From positions 1-64,000 of the forward strand of contig DATLYX010000076.1 of assembly GCA_035574295.1 (NCBI GenBank): a stretch of 64,000 bases of DNA. The letters are read 5' to 3'. Both the position numbers and the translations under genes were made by a program. Numbering within the stretch: position 1 is the stretch's first letter; each line of letters opens with the position of its first letter. This DNA is from PNAI01 sp035574295 (GTDB taxonomy: Bacteria > Pseudomonadota > Alphaproteobacteria > Rhizobiales > Xanthobacteraceae). Shown one piece after another: positions 34,385-43,877 of this stretch. The notes under the pieces are model-generated. The model was not told the DNA's origin, ran no database searches, and saw nothing but the letters and a program-made list of their open reading frames with translations.

Positions 34385-37300
34385 ATGCACGCACCGTTTG
34401 TTGTCGCTCAGGCCGAGACCACCGGCGCGGCCGCGGGCGCAAGGCCCGCCCGCATCATCAGGGTTCATAAGCCGCAAGGCGATGAGGCCATCACCGTCAA
34501 CCTGGGATACGACCAGAGCTACAAGCTCGATCTTTCCGCCATCGCCGACGAATCGATCACGCTGATGCGGATGGGCGAGAAGCTCATCATCCTGTTCGAC
34601 AACCGTTCGAGCGTCACCGTCGAGCCGTTCTTCAACGCCGCGGCCGCGCCGCTGCCGAACATCAGCGTGGAGGCGATCGGCCGCAATTTCACCGCAAGCG
34701 AATTCGCCGCCTACTTTCCCATCGCCGTCGACCAGTCGGTGGTTACTGCCGCGGGCGACCAGGGCAACCCGTCGTCCGGCGCCAATTTCCGCGATCCCGC
34801 GGTCGACCCGCTCGGCGTGCCGAAGCCGCTCGATCTGCTCGGCCAGGAAGAACTGCCGGCCATCGTCTTTCACGATCTGCTCGGCGGCGGCGCAGCCTCG
34901 ACGCCTGCGGCACCCGGCAGTGCCGCCGGCACAGCCGCCACCGGATCGCAAGGTGCAACATCTGCTTCCGGGAACTCCGAACCGGAAGAGCCTCCCGTCG
35001 CGCCGCCAGTGTTGTCGCCGGGCTCTGCTGTGGTGCACGATGAGAGCGCGGGTATGCAGACTGCGGCCGATCCGAATGCCGCAACCGATGTGGCCGGCGG
35101 CGGTATCCCGGCTGCCATTCTCGCCCGCTTCAATGCCATCGCATCGCCCGGCAGCGACTCAGACGTGGCAACAAAGGACAGCGGCGCGATCGGCTTTGCC
35201 GCAAGCGTCGGAAGTCTCGCAATGCCGAGCGGCGGAGGCATCCCGACAACCGTCGCATATGCCTTGACCACCGCCGACGGCACCTTTTCGGGCGTGAGCA
35301 CGACCGAAGGCACCCAAATGTTCCTGTTCAACGGCACCGGCGCTGAGGCCGGGCTTATCCTCGGCCGCGTCGGCATCGAGAACGGCGCAAGCGACATCGC
35401 CGACCCGAACGGCGCAGTCGCCTTCGCGCTCGCAGTCGATCCCGCGAACGGCACCGGCTATGTGGCGCAATATCTCTCGCTGCAGCATCCTGATGCCGGA
35501 AGCGAAGCCGCGCTCCTCGACGAACCGATCGCACTTGCGACCGGCGCAGTGCAAATCACCGTGACCTACGGCGATGGCGTAGGCAATTTCGCCACCTCGG
35601 CCCCGCTCGACATCGGCTCGGCGTTCGGCTTCCAGGACGACGGTCCGATCGCCGGCGCGGTGACCAAGACCGTATCGACCGGCGGCCACGACACCAACTT
35701 GATGCTCATCCTCGACGTATCGGGCAGCATGGGCGGCTCCTCCGGCCTGACCGGTCTCACACGCCTCGACGTGCTCAAAGCCGCGGTGAACGAATTGTTC
35801 GAGCAGTACGGCGCGCTCGGCAACGTGCGCGTGCAGATCGTGGCCTTCAACAGCGGCGCCGCCCAGATCGGCACCGACTGGATGACCATCGCCGAAGCCA
35901 AGGCCGCGGTGAACGCGCTCACCGCCGGCGGCAGCACCAATTACGACGCCGCCATCGCCACCGCCACAAACATCTTCAGCCACACCGGAAAGCTCACGAC
36001 CGCCGGAGTGGAGAATGTCGCCTATTTCCTCTCCGACGGCGCCCCGAACCGGCCGAGCGGCAGCGCCGGCATCAGCACCGCCGAGGAAGCCGCCTGGACC
36101 GCGTTCCTCGATGCAAACGACATCGTCTCGCATGCGCTCGGCATGGGCAGCGGCGTGACCCAGGCCCAGCTCGACCCGATTGCCTTCAACGGCGCGACCG
36201 GCAGCAATACGAATTCAGTGGTCGTCACCGACCTCGGCCAGCTTTCCGCCACCCTCACTGGCATCGTTGTCAACACGAGCGGCAATCTGCTCACCGACGG
36301 CGTGCTGCCCGGCACGTTCGGTGCCGACGGCGGCTACGTGCGGGCGGTGACGATCGACGGCACCGTCTATGTCTATGATCCGGCGACCAACACCGTAGTC
36401 GCATCAGGCACAAACAACGGCAGCTTCGATGCGGCATCGCGTGAGCTGACCGTCACGCTCGGCTCCGGCGGCGTGCTCGCGATCGACATGGCGGACGGCG
36501 CGTTTATTTACACCGCGCCCTCGAGTCCGTCCGGCACGCATACCGACACGATCCCCTTCGAGCTTGCCGACAACGACGGCGACACCGCGAGCAGCACGCT
36601 GACCATCGTCTCCGGCCCGATCGACCAGCCGCCCATCGTGCGCGACGACAACGTCATCACCAATGTCAGCGGCGGAAGCGGCACCAGCATCGCCATTCCC
36701 GACTATGCCCTTCTGTTCAACGACAGCGACCTGGGGGGTCAATCCGTTTCCGTCGGCACCATCGGCAATATCGTCGGCGCGAATTCCGTGATCCATTCGG
36801 CCCCTGCCGTCATCTTCGTGGAAAACGACGCAAGCGGCGGTTCATTTACTTACACCGGTTCTACGGTAACCGGCTCCGACACCGGCACAGTCGTCGTGGA
36901 CCGCAGCCAGACCGGCGCAACGCTCACCGGCACCGGCCTCGGCGAAATTTTGCTCGGCCGCGACGGGACGGCCAATCTGATCAACGCTAATGCCGGCAAC
37001 GACGTGCTGATCGGCGGCAACGCGACGGACACGCTCAACGGCGGCGCCGGCAACGATCTTCTGGTCGGCAACGGCGGCGCCGACTCGCTTTCCGGGGGCA
37101 GCGGCGCCGACCGCTTCCGCTTCAATTCGCCCGGCGACGGCCCCGACGAAATTTTGGATTTCAGCAGCGCCGCCGGCGACGTGATCGAGATCGCCGGCGC
37201 TGCCTTTGGCCTTGCATTGGGCGCCCTCCCCGCCGCGCTGTTTACTGCCAATGCCGGCGGCAATTTTACCGACGCAAGCCAACGCTTTGCCTTCGATACG

Positions 37301-37414
37301 ACGACGAACACGCTCTATTACGACTCCGACGGCAGCGGCACCGCGGCCAAGATTGCGCTCGCCCACCTCGCCAACGGCGCAAGCCTCGGCACCACGGACA
37401 TTTACGTCGTCTGA
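34385..37414 (+). CDS. Large RTX-type protein with VWA domain, probable type I-secreted adhesin
   Basis: The 1009-residue product has no signal peptide. A conserved N-terminal part (about 20-140) is followed by an Ala/Gly/Pro-rich linker and a region resembling T1SS/VCBS-type repeats. A von Willebrand A domain starts at about residue 440 with the MIDAS 'DVSGSMGGSS' (D444), for metal-dependent adhesion. Residues about 870-915 are calcium-binding nonapeptides ('NDVLIGGNATD', 'GGAGNDLLVGNGGADSLSGG'), followed by the 'DxILDFSSAAGDVIEI' style end typical of type I secretion. ATG 34385 was chosen over 34343. No ABC exporter genes are nearby. Confidence 0.88.
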   Translation: MHAPFVVAQAETTGAAAGARPARIIRVHKPQGDEAITVNLGYDQSYKLDLSAIADESITLMRMGEKLIILFDNRSSVTVEPFFNAAAAPLPNISVEAIGRNFTASEFAAYFPIAVDQSVVTAAGDQGNPSSGANFRDPAVDPLGVPKPLDLLGQEELPAIVFHDLLGGGAASTPAAPGSAAGTAATGSQGATSASGNSEPEEPPVAPPVLSPGSAVVHDESAGMQTAADPNAATDVAGGGIPAAILARFNAIASPGSDSDVATKDSGAIGFAASVGSLAMPSGGGIPTTVAYALTTADGTFSGVSTTEGTQMFLFNGTGAEAGLILGRVGIENGASDIADPNGAVAFALAVDPANGTGYVAQYLSLQHPDAGSEAALLDEPIALATGAVQITVTYGDGVGNFATSAPLDIGSAFGFQDDGPIAGAVTKTVSTGGHDTNLMLILDVSGSMGGSSGLTGLTRLDVLKAAVNELFEQYGALGNVRVQIVAFNSGAAQIGTDWMTIAEAKAAVNALTAGGSTNYDAAIATATNIFSHTGKLTTAGVENVAYFLSDGAPNRPSGSAGISTAEEAAWTAFLDANDIVSHALGMGSGVTQAQLDPIAFNGATGSNTNSVVVTDLGQLSATLTGIVVNTSGNLLTDGVLPGTFGADGGYVRAVTIDGTVYVYDPATNTVVASGTNNGSFDAASRELTVTLGSGGVLAIDMADGAFIYTAPSSPSGTHTDTIPFELADNDGDTASSTLTIVSGPIDQPPIVRDDNVITNVSGGSGTSIAIPDYALLFNDSDLGGQSVSVGTIGNIVGANSVIHSAPAVIFVENDASGGSFTYTGSTVTGSDTGTVVVDRSQTGATLTGTGLGEILLGRDGTANLINANAGNDVLIGGNATDTLNGGAGNDLLVGNGGADSLSGGSGADRFRFNSPGDGPDEILDFSSAAGDVIEIAGAAFGLALGALPAALFTANAGGNFTDASQRFAFDTTTNTLYYDSDGSGTAAKIALAHLANGASLGTTDIYVV

Positions 37415-37489
37415 AATCACGAACTCCGTCTCCAAAATCGTCATTCCGCAGCGCGGCCGCGCAAGCGATCACAGAACCGCGGCGAATGG

Positions 37490-38335
37490 GTGCCATCCCC
37501 AGAACGATGTGGCGCGCAACGCCGCCGCCGGGCATGGTGTGCCCCGCGCCGGACCCGCCCCGATTCGCGGGCCTGCAGCCGCCGGAGCGTCGCCATCGAA
37601 TTCTCTGCCTTTCTCATTGCCTATTGCTGCGTGGTGATGATCGTGGCCTATGCCGCGCGCGGCTCCACCGGTTTCGGCGCCGCGGCCGCGATGCCGCTGC
37701 TCGGCCTCGTCATCCCGCTGAAGACGCTGATTCCTGCATGGACGGTGATCGGCGTCGCCGCGGGGCTGGCGCTGTTCGGCAGCGACCGCCGCCATATCGC
37801 CTGGCGCGAGATGGCGAAGCTCGTGCCGGGCTGCCTGGTCGGCATCGCCGCCGGGCTTTACGTGTTCACCCGGCTCGACTCCGTAACTTTGGCCAAAGGA
37901 CTTGGCGCGTTGGTGCTGCTGTACGGACTCTACGCGCTCTGGGGCACCTATCGCGCGGCGCCGAAGCCGCAGATTCCGCCGCGCACCGCAGCCGCCGTCG
38001 GCGGATTTCTGGGCGGTCTCATCGGCACCGTCGTCGGCACCATGGGCAGCGTGTTTTTCGCCATCTATTACGACGCCATCCAGCTTGCCAAACAGCACTT
38101 CCGCGCCACCATGACGGCGATCCTGCTGACGCTGGCGGTCGTGCGCGGCATCGGCTACTGGGCGGTCGGCGAATACAGCCGCGAGGTGCTGATTCTCGCC
38201 GGCATTCTGTTTCCCATGATGCTGGTGGGCATCTTCATCGGCAACCGCCTCCACCACGGCATGAGCGATCTTGTGTTCCGTCGCACGGTGTCCGGCGCGC
38301 TGATCGCCAGCGGCCTTGCCTTGCTGGTTAAATAG
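37490..38335 (+). CDS. TauE/SafE-family permease
   Basis: The product has 7-8 hydrophobic segments with 'GFGAAAAMPLLGLVIP' and a repeat of the same type, 'AAAVGGFLGGLIGTVVGTMGSVFF', the two inverted halves of TauE/SafE exporters of sulfite or sulfonates. The start is uncertain: GTG 37490 gives a basic 36-residue lead, and the only other in-frame starts lie inside the first helix. It converges with a YeeE/YedE pair, so a sulfur-compound role is plausible. Confidence 0.85.
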   Translation: MPSPERCGAQRRRRAWCAPRRTRPDSRACSRRSVAIEFSAFLIAYCCVVMIVAYAARGSTGFGAAAAMPLLGLVIPLKTLIPAWTVIGVAAGLALFGSDRRHIAWREMAKLVPGCLVGIAAGLYVFTRLDSVTLAKGLGALVLLYGLYALWGTYRAAPKPQIPPRTAAAVGGFLGGLIGTVVGTMGSVFFAIYYDAIQLAKQHFRATMTAILLTLAVVRGIGYWAVGEYSREVLILAGILFPMMLVGIFIGNRLHHGMSDLVFRRTVSGALIASGLALLVK

Positions 38336-38347
38336 TAGCGCCAACAC

Positions 38348-38378
38348 CCGGCCTCATGCTCTCCAAGCATGAGGCCGG
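38348..38378. terminator. 13-bp hairpin between convergent genes
   Basis: CCGGCCTCATGCT (38348-38360), loop CTCCA, then AGCATGAGGCCGG (38366-38378) form a perfect 13-bp stem. It lies between the TauE-like gene and the YeeE/YedE gene and can serve both directions. There is no U-tract. Confidence 0.6.
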
Positions 38379-38434
38379 CCTGCCGGCGCTTCTCACGGTG
38401 AGGGCGGAAATCGTCGCTCCATGCGCGCCTGCCG

Positions 38435-39055
38435 TTATTCGGCCGCGGCCAGACGCGGCCGCTTGCCTTGGCTTGCGGACAGATCGCGATCGCCGTCCAC
38501 GTTCTTGCCGAGCTCGTCGCGCCAGGGGCTCGCTTTTTCGATCGCGATCAGGACCGCAACGATGAGGCCCGCGAGCACCAGCGCGCCGAGCCAATAGGAC
38601 ATGCCCAGGAGATCAGTGAGCACAATGCGGCCCCCGCCGGAGGCGAGGAACGTGCCGCTCAGCGCCGGCGTGGCGTAGGAATAGGCGAGTGCCCCGAACA
38701 GGCCGCCGAGCAGCGTGAACAGCGCATCGCGATAGCCGACACCGACCTGCGCCAGAACTGTTCCGGGGCAGGCGCCCGCGAGCGCAATGCCGGCGCCCAG
38801 CAACAGGCCGCCGATCACGTCCGCGGCATACAGCGCCGCTTTCGGCTGCAGTTTGACGAAGCCGAAGCCGTTCAGCACCGCGAGCACCACAGCGCCGGTG
38901 GCCACGGCGGTCAAGAAGATTTTCAGCATTATGAAATTGCGGAGCTGCATCTGCCCCACGATCATGCCCGGCTCGAACACCCGCGACTTCTCCAGCGCAA
39001 AGCCGAACACGATGCCCATGAGAAAGCCGACGGTAATGGCGAATGTCAGTGACAT
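38435..39055 (-). CDS. YeeE/YedE-type sulfur transporter, second half-protein
   Basis: The 206-residue product has about four to five hydrophobic segments and the conserved cysteine motif 'GIALAGACPGTVLAQVG', typical of the YeeE/YedE (TsuA) family that moves thiosulfate or related sulfur compounds across the inner membrane. The family often occurs as two half-size proteins; the partner is the next gene upstream, 12 bp away. Cytoplasmic membrane. Confidence 0.9.
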   Translation of the reverse strand: MSLTFAITVGFLMGIVFGFALEKSRVFEPGMIVGQMQLRNFIMLKIFLTAVATGAVVLAVLNGFGFVKLQPKAALYAADVIGGLLLGAGIALAGACPGTVLAQVGVGYRDALFTLLGGLFGALAYSYATPALSGTFLASGGGRIVLTDLLGMSYWLGALVLAGLIVAVLIAIEKASPWRDELGKNVDGDRDLSASQGKRPRLAAAE

Positions 39056-39067
39056 GGCGACACCTCC

Positions 39068-39589
39068 TCAGATTCGGCGCAGGGCCAGCATCGCGGTGAC
39101 GATGCCGCCGACAAACATGGAAGCCACTGCCACCAACGAGCCAACAGCAAGCTGGGCCGTACCGGACAAGCCATGGCCGGTGGTGCAGCCGTCGGCGATG
39201 CGCGCGCCGAGCAGCAGGATGAAGCCGGCGAAGAACGCCAGCGCATAGCGGCGCGCGGGCGAGTCCGTGCCTAACGCCCGCGACCAGATGGGTGAGATCG
39301 GTTGCCGTGTGGCCCCCGACAGTTTCATCGACAGGAAGGCGCCGATGGCGATGCCCACCACCATGGCCACCTGCCACCAGTTTTTCGCGTTCGCGGAAAT
39401 GTGCCGCGCCACATAGTCGATTTTCGCAATGGCCGGATCGAACCAAGAGGCGATCCATCCGGCCACCGTTACGTAGGACGAAGAAGTCCCAAGCGCAGTG
39501 TCGATCAACAGGAATGCGGGAATCTGCAACAGGCCGATCACCACGCCCGCCACATAGGGCGACCAGGCCTTATCTGTCAGCGAAAGCAT
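39068..39589 (-). CDS. YeeE/YedE-type sulfur transporter, first half-protein
   Basis: The 173-residue product has four hydrophobic segments and 'LLLGARIADGCTTGHGLSG', the other cysteine motif of the family. It begins at ATG 39589 and is followed closely by its partner. AAAGG lies upstream. An AT-rich segment (39615-39650) before the gene may carry its promoter. Together the two halves make one permease. Confidence 0.9.
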   Translation of the reverse strand: MLSLTDKAWSPYVAGVVIGLLQIPAFLLIDTALGTSSSYVTVAGWIASWFDPAIAKIDYVARHISANAKNWWQVAMVVGIAIGAFLSMKLSGATRQPISPIWSRALGTDSPARRYALAFFAGFILLLGARIADGCTTGHGLSGTAQLAVGSLVAVASMFVGGIVTAMLALRRI

Positions 39590-39745
39590 GACACAGTGCC
39601 TTTCTTTGGTTTGGCCAAACTTTTTTTAAATATTACGAACAAAACAGATGAGCACCTTGAGCCAAATCAAGAACGCCCAGAGGCCCGCGAGCCGCCCGCC
39701 ACCGAGCCGCCGGGGGGCGCCCATGCAGGCCACGCAGGGTCCGAA

Positions 39746-41404
39746 TCAGCCGAGGTTCAATTCTTTGAAGAAGTCGTTGCCCTTGTCGTCGATCACGATG
39801 AACGCCGGGAAATCCTGAACCTCGATGCGCCAGATCGCCTCCATGCCGAGCTCAGGATATTCCAAGACTTCGACCTTCTTGATGCAGTCCTCGGCGAGCC
39901 GCGCCGCCGACCCGCCGATCGAGGCAAGATAGAATCCGCCATATTTCTTGCATGCCTCGCGTACCGCGGGCGAGCGGTTGCCCTTGGCCAGCATCACCAT
40001 GGAGCCGCCCGCGGCCTGGAAATCCTCAACGAACGAATCCATCCGCCCCGCGGTGGTCGGCCCGAACGCGCCAGACGCATAGCCCTCCGGCGTCTTCGCC
40101 GGCCCGGCGTAATAAACGGGATGGTTCTTGAAATAATCCGGCAACCCCTTCCCGGCTTCGAGCCGCTCGCGCAGCTTGGCGTGCGCCAGATCGCGCGCCA
40201 CGATCATCGGCCCGGTGAGCGACAGCCGCGTCTTGATCGGATGTTTTGCGAGCTGCGCCAGAATATCCTTCATCGGCCGCGTGAGGTCGATCTGCACCAC
40301 TGCGCCGCCGAGTTTTTCCGCATCGATGTCCGGCAGATATTTGGCCGGGTTGTGTTCCAGCTCCTCGAGAAAAATCCCCTCGCGCGTGATTTTTCCCAGC
40401 GCCTGCCGGTCAGCGGCGCAGGAGACGCCGAGCCCGATCGGCAGCGAGGCGCCGTGTCGCGGCAGCCGGATCACGCGCACGTCATGGCAAAAATATTTGC
40501 CGCCGAACTGCGCGCCGACCCCGAGCGACTGCGTGAGCTTGTGCACCTCCGCCTCCATGGCGAGGTCGCGGAACGCATGCCCGTCCTCCGAGCCCGCCGT
40601 CGGCAGCGTGTCGAGATATTTGGTGGAGGCGAGCTTCACCGTTTTCATGGTCAGTTCGGCGGACGTGCCGCCGATCACGATGGCGAGGTGATACGGCGGG
40701 CAGGCCGCGGTGCCGAGGGTGAGGATTTTTTCTTTTAGGAACGCGATCATGCGGTCGTGGGTGAGGATGGAGGGCGTGGCCTGGAACAGGAACGATTTGT
40801 TGGCCGATCCGCCGCCCTTGGCGATGAACAAAAATTTGTACTCGTCCTCGCCCTCCGCGTAGATTTCCACCTGCGCCGGCATGTTGGTCTTGGTGTTCTT
40901 TTCCTCGAACATGGAGACGGGCGCGAGCTGCGAATAGCGCAAATTCTTCTTGAGGTAAGCGTCACGCGCGCCGGCCGCGAGCGCGGCCTCGTCATCGCCG
41001 TCGGTGAAGACGAGGCGCCCCTTCTTGCCCATGATGATGGCGGTGCCGGTGTCCTGGCACATCGGCAGCACGCCGCCCGCCGCGATATTGGCGTTCTTGA
41101 GAAAATCGTAGGCGACGAACTTGTCGTTGTCGGACGCTTCCGGGTCGTCGAGGATTTTCCGAAGCTGCGCCAGATGTGCCGGCCTTAAGAGATGATTGAT
41201 GTCGATGAACGCCACCTCCGCGAGCAGCCGCAGCGCCTCCGCCGAGACGACGAGCATCTCGCGCGCCGCGCCACCGCTGAGCGAAATTTTCTCGACCCTC
41301 ACCGCCTCCGGCCCCGCGAGCTTGCGGTACGGCGTTGAGTCCTTGCCGAGCGGGAACAGAGGGGTGTGGCGATAGGGTGGGGTGATGGTGGTGGGGGCGT
41401 TCAT
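39746..41404 (-). CDS. Fumarate hydratase, class I (iron-sulfur)
   Basis: The enzyme interconverts fumarate and malate using a [4Fe-4S] cluster. The 552-residue single-chain form has the N-terminal alpha region ('VLPMCQDTGTAIIMGKKG', C116 as a cluster ligand) and the C-terminal beta region ('GPTTAGRMDSFVEDFQAAGGSMVMLAKGNRS', seen as 'FGPTTAGRMDSF'). It matches FumA/FumB type more than the split TtdAB type by length. It is transcribed alone. Confidence 0.95.
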   Translation of the reverse strand: MNAPTTITPPYRHTPLFPLGKDSTPYRKLAGPEAVRVEKISLSGGAAREMLVVSAEALRLLAEVAFIDINHLLRPAHLAQLRKILDDPEASDNDKFVAYDFLKNANIAAGGVLPMCQDTGTAIIMGKKGRLVFTDGDDEAALAAGARDAYLKKNLRYSQLAPVSMFEEKNTKTNMPAQVEIYAEGEDEYKFLFIAKGGGSANKSFLFQATPSILTHDRMIAFLKEKILTLGTAACPPYHLAIVIGGTSAELTMKTVKLASTKYLDTLPTAGSEDGHAFRDLAMEAEVHKLTQSLGVGAQFGGKYFCHDVRVIRLPRHGASLPIGLGVSCAADRQALGKITREGIFLEELEHNPAKYLPDIDAEKLGGAVVQIDLTRPMKDILAQLAKHPIKTRLSLTGPMIVARDLAHAKLRERLEAGKGLPDYFKNHPVYYAGPAKTPEGYASGAFGPTTAGRMDSFVEDFQAAGGSMVMLAKGNRSPAVREACKKYGGFYLASIGGSAARLAEDCIKKVEVLEYPELGMEAIWRIEVQDFPAFIVIDDKGNDFFKELNLG

Positions 41405-41677
41405 ACGGCTTGGTCGCTTGTCGGAGACCCAATAGATTTTGACTGATTCTGATAATAGAGGTTCCGACTACATTTCAAACCAGAACTTGTTCCATTTGCG
41501 ATTGGCGCAATAGCGTCGGAAAAATTAGTTCAAATGCGAGACAATTGGGCGAGACGACGCAAACCTGGGGGGAGCAGATGTCGGTGACTTTCGCGTCGAT
41601 TCACCAAAATTTTTACGATCGACGTGTAAAAACGCACGCGTCTGGGACGTTGGAGGGAATGTGAAAGGAACCACACC

Positions 41678-42061
41678 ATGTGGCGGCATGTTGCTATCGT
41701 TCTCGCCGGCGGTCTGATCGTTCTCCCCGCCTTGAGCGAGCCCGCCGAGGCCCAGCGCGCCCGTTGCGGCTTCTATGCGGGAATGGGCTATCGCTGCTTC
41801 GGCACCGCCGGCGGCACCGGCGGGCGCGTCTTCCAGCAGATGGATTACAACACGCGGCGCTGCGGTTACTTCAATCCAGGCTGTGTCGGCCGTTCCGCGC
41901 AACCGATCTACCGCGCCCCCGTGCAGCCCTACACGCGGCCGGTGACAGCCTACGGGTACGCGAGGCCCACCGTCGGTCGCGGCTATGTGCGCCCGAGCAT
42001 CGGCCCCGGTTACGTGCGGCCGACGGTCGGGCCCGGATATCGCCGGCCCGGCACGTCCTGA
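41678..42061 (+). CDS. Small secreted protein with GYxRPxxGx repeats
   Basis: The 127-residue product has a signal sequence ending near 'AEAQRARC' and a tail of four units of nine residues (GYARPTVGR, GYVRPSIGP, GYVRPTVGP, GYRRPGTS) from DNA 41954 onward in 27-bp steps. Cysteines occur in the middle ('CGFYAGMGYRCF', 'RRCGYFNPGC') and may pair. AAAGGA precedes ATG 41678. It is probably periplasmic or outer-surface. I recognise no family. Confidence 0.8.
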   Translation: MWRHVAIVLAGGLIVLPALSEPAEAQRARCGFYAGMGYRCFGTAGGTGGRVFQQMDYNTRRCGYFNPGCVGRSAQPIYRAPVQPYTRPVTAYGYARPTVGRGYVRPSIGPGYVRPTVGPGYRRPGTS

Positions 42062-42615
42062 TCGCCCCTCTACACGCGCAAGCGCACCGGCACGCGCCCG
42101 CACACGTCGGCGCGTGCCGCGCAAATTGCTGTCTTTCGCTCAAGGAGAGCAACCGTAGCAATCATTAGCAAGCGCAGCCCGGACGGAGCGCCGCGAGATC
42201 TGCGTCAGCTCGCGCTGCTTGATGATGCGCATTGTGTTTGGCGGTCCCGGATCAGCGGTGCAGCGTTCCGCTTCGCTTCACGCTGCACCGCATCCGGGAC
42301 GTAGGGACGTAGAAATACGCTCGCGCTGCACCGCATCCGGGACCTGCGGTTGGACGTGCGGTTGAATGCAACGCTGTGCACCCACTCGTGTCCCGGGCGC
42401 AGCGCAGCGCGGAGCGAAGCGGAGCGGTGCGCTGCAGACCCGGGACCGTTACAAGCTCCGAGTCCGCAACGGTCCCGGAGCAGCGGTGCAACGTTCGCGC
42501 TATTGCGCTCACGCTGCACCTCATTCGGGGCGTGCGGAAAACACTCCTCCGTGTCCCAGGCGCAGCAAGCCTAGGGTGGGCAAAGGCGCGGAACGCGCCA
42601 TGCCCACCAAACGAA
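42062..42615. repeat. Block of large intergenic palindromes (GGTGCAGCG type)
   Basis: At least three long inverted repeats sit side by side. One spans 42244-42300 with arms of 9 and 12 bp (GTCCCGGAT...GCGGTGCAGCGT and ACGCTGCACCGC...ATCCGGGAC) around a 13-base loop. A second, with CCCGGGCGCAGCGCA and its partner, spans about 42390-42446. A third with 'gcggtgcaacgt' and 'acgctgcacc' spans about 42469-42533. The block holds no gene I can support; such repeats recur in rhizobial genomes. Confidence 0.75.
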
Positions 42616-43653
42616 CTATTCTTCCCCCTGCTGCGCCATCTCCCGCGCCAGCGGAATCACGCGCCGGCCGTAAAGCTCGATGCAGCGCATCATCTTCGCG
42701 TGCGGCAGCGTGCCGGCCGAATATTTCATGTCGAAGCGCGCCACCCCGAGCGCCTTCACCGTCGCCGCAATTTTCTTCGCCACCGTCTCCGGCGACCCCA
42801 CATAGAGCGCGCCGTGCGAAATCTCCTGCTCGAACTCGGCACGTCCCATCGGCCCCCAGCCGCGCTCGGCGCCGATGCGGTCGCGGAATTTCTTGTAGTG
42901 CGGCCAGAATTCCTCCTTGGCCTGTTCGTCCGTGTCCGCCACATAGCCCGGCGAATGCAGCCCGATCGGCAACTTCGGTTTCTTCATTTCGTCGAGCGCG
43001 CGGTGAAACAATTCGACATAGGGCAAAAACCGCACCGCCGCGCCGCCGATGATCGCGAGCATCAGCGGCAGTCCGTAATGCGCGGCGCGCACCACCGACT
43101 CCGGCGAGCCGCCCACTCCGACCCAGGTCTTCAGCGTGCCTTCGACCGGCGGATAGATGCGCGCGTTGGCGAGCGGCGCACGCGTCTTGCCGCGCCAGGT
43201 CACCGGTTCCTGCTTGAGCAGCTCGGCGAACAAATTCAGCCGTTCCTCGAACAAAAGATCGTATTGCCTGAGATCGAAACCGAACAGCGGGAACGATTCG
43301 GTGAACGAGCCGCGGCCGAGAATCACCTCGGCGCGGCCGTTCGAGATGGCGTTCAGCGTGGAGAACCGCTGGAACACGCGCACCGGATCGTCGGTGCTCA
43401 GCACCGTCACCGAAGACCCGAGATGGATCCGCTTGGTGCGCGCCGCGATGGCCGCCAACAGCACCTCCGGCGCGGAGATCGCCAGGTCGGCGCGGTGGTG
43501 CTCGCCGAGCCCGATGAAATCGATGCCGAGCTCGTCCGCCAGCACCGCCTCCTCGACCACGTTGCGCAGCACCTCGGCCTGCGACAACAGCTTGCCGTCG
43601 GGCCCCTCGGTTACGTCGCCGAAGGTGTCGAGGCCGAGTTCGAGTTGTGGCAT
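42616..43653 (-). CDS. LLM-class flavin-dependent oxidoreductase
   Basis: The 345-residue product has the luciferase-like barrel with 'ELGIDFIGLGEHHRADLAISAPEVLLAAIAARTKRIHLGSSVTVLS', recognised as 'GLGEHHRADLAISAPEVLL' and 'AISNGRAEVILGRGSFTESFPLFG'. It is closer to the CE1758/'putative FMN-dependent luciferase-like monooxygenase' type than the first such gene at 23.9 kb. Substrate unknown. It is divergent from the SET-domain gene. Confidence 0.9.
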   Translation of the reverse strand: MPQLELGLDTFGDVTEGPDGKLLSQAEVLRNVVEEAVLADELGIDFIGLGEHHRADLAISAPEVLLAAIAARTKRIHLGSSVTVLSTDDPVRVFQRFSTLNAISNGRAEVILGRGSFTESFPLFGFDLRQYDLLFEERLNLFAELLKQEPVTWRGKTRAPLANARIYPPVEGTLKTWVGVGGSPESVVRAAHYGLPLMLAIIGGAAVRFLPYVELFHRALDEMKKPKLPIGLHSPGYVADTDEQAKEEFWPHYKKFRDRIGAERGWGPMGRAEFEQEISHGALYVGSPETVAKKIAATVKALGVARFDMKYSAGTLPHAKMMRCIELYGRRVIPLAREMAQQGEE

Positions 43654-43877
43654 GCTGCGGCTCCTGGTGTCATCGCTGTGTCACTGGCTGTGTCACACGG
43701 GCGGCATGTATGTGCAACCGGGCGACATCGCGAGCCTTGCCGCGCGCATCATACCCCTTTCGTTTCGGCATGCCCGTTGCCGCCGGATTGCTGTGTGGAC
43801 ACGATGCGCCCCGTCCCTTGCGATCCGCGCGCCGATTGGTTAGTCAGACGCCCCGCTTCGGTCAGTCGCTTGCTGCT

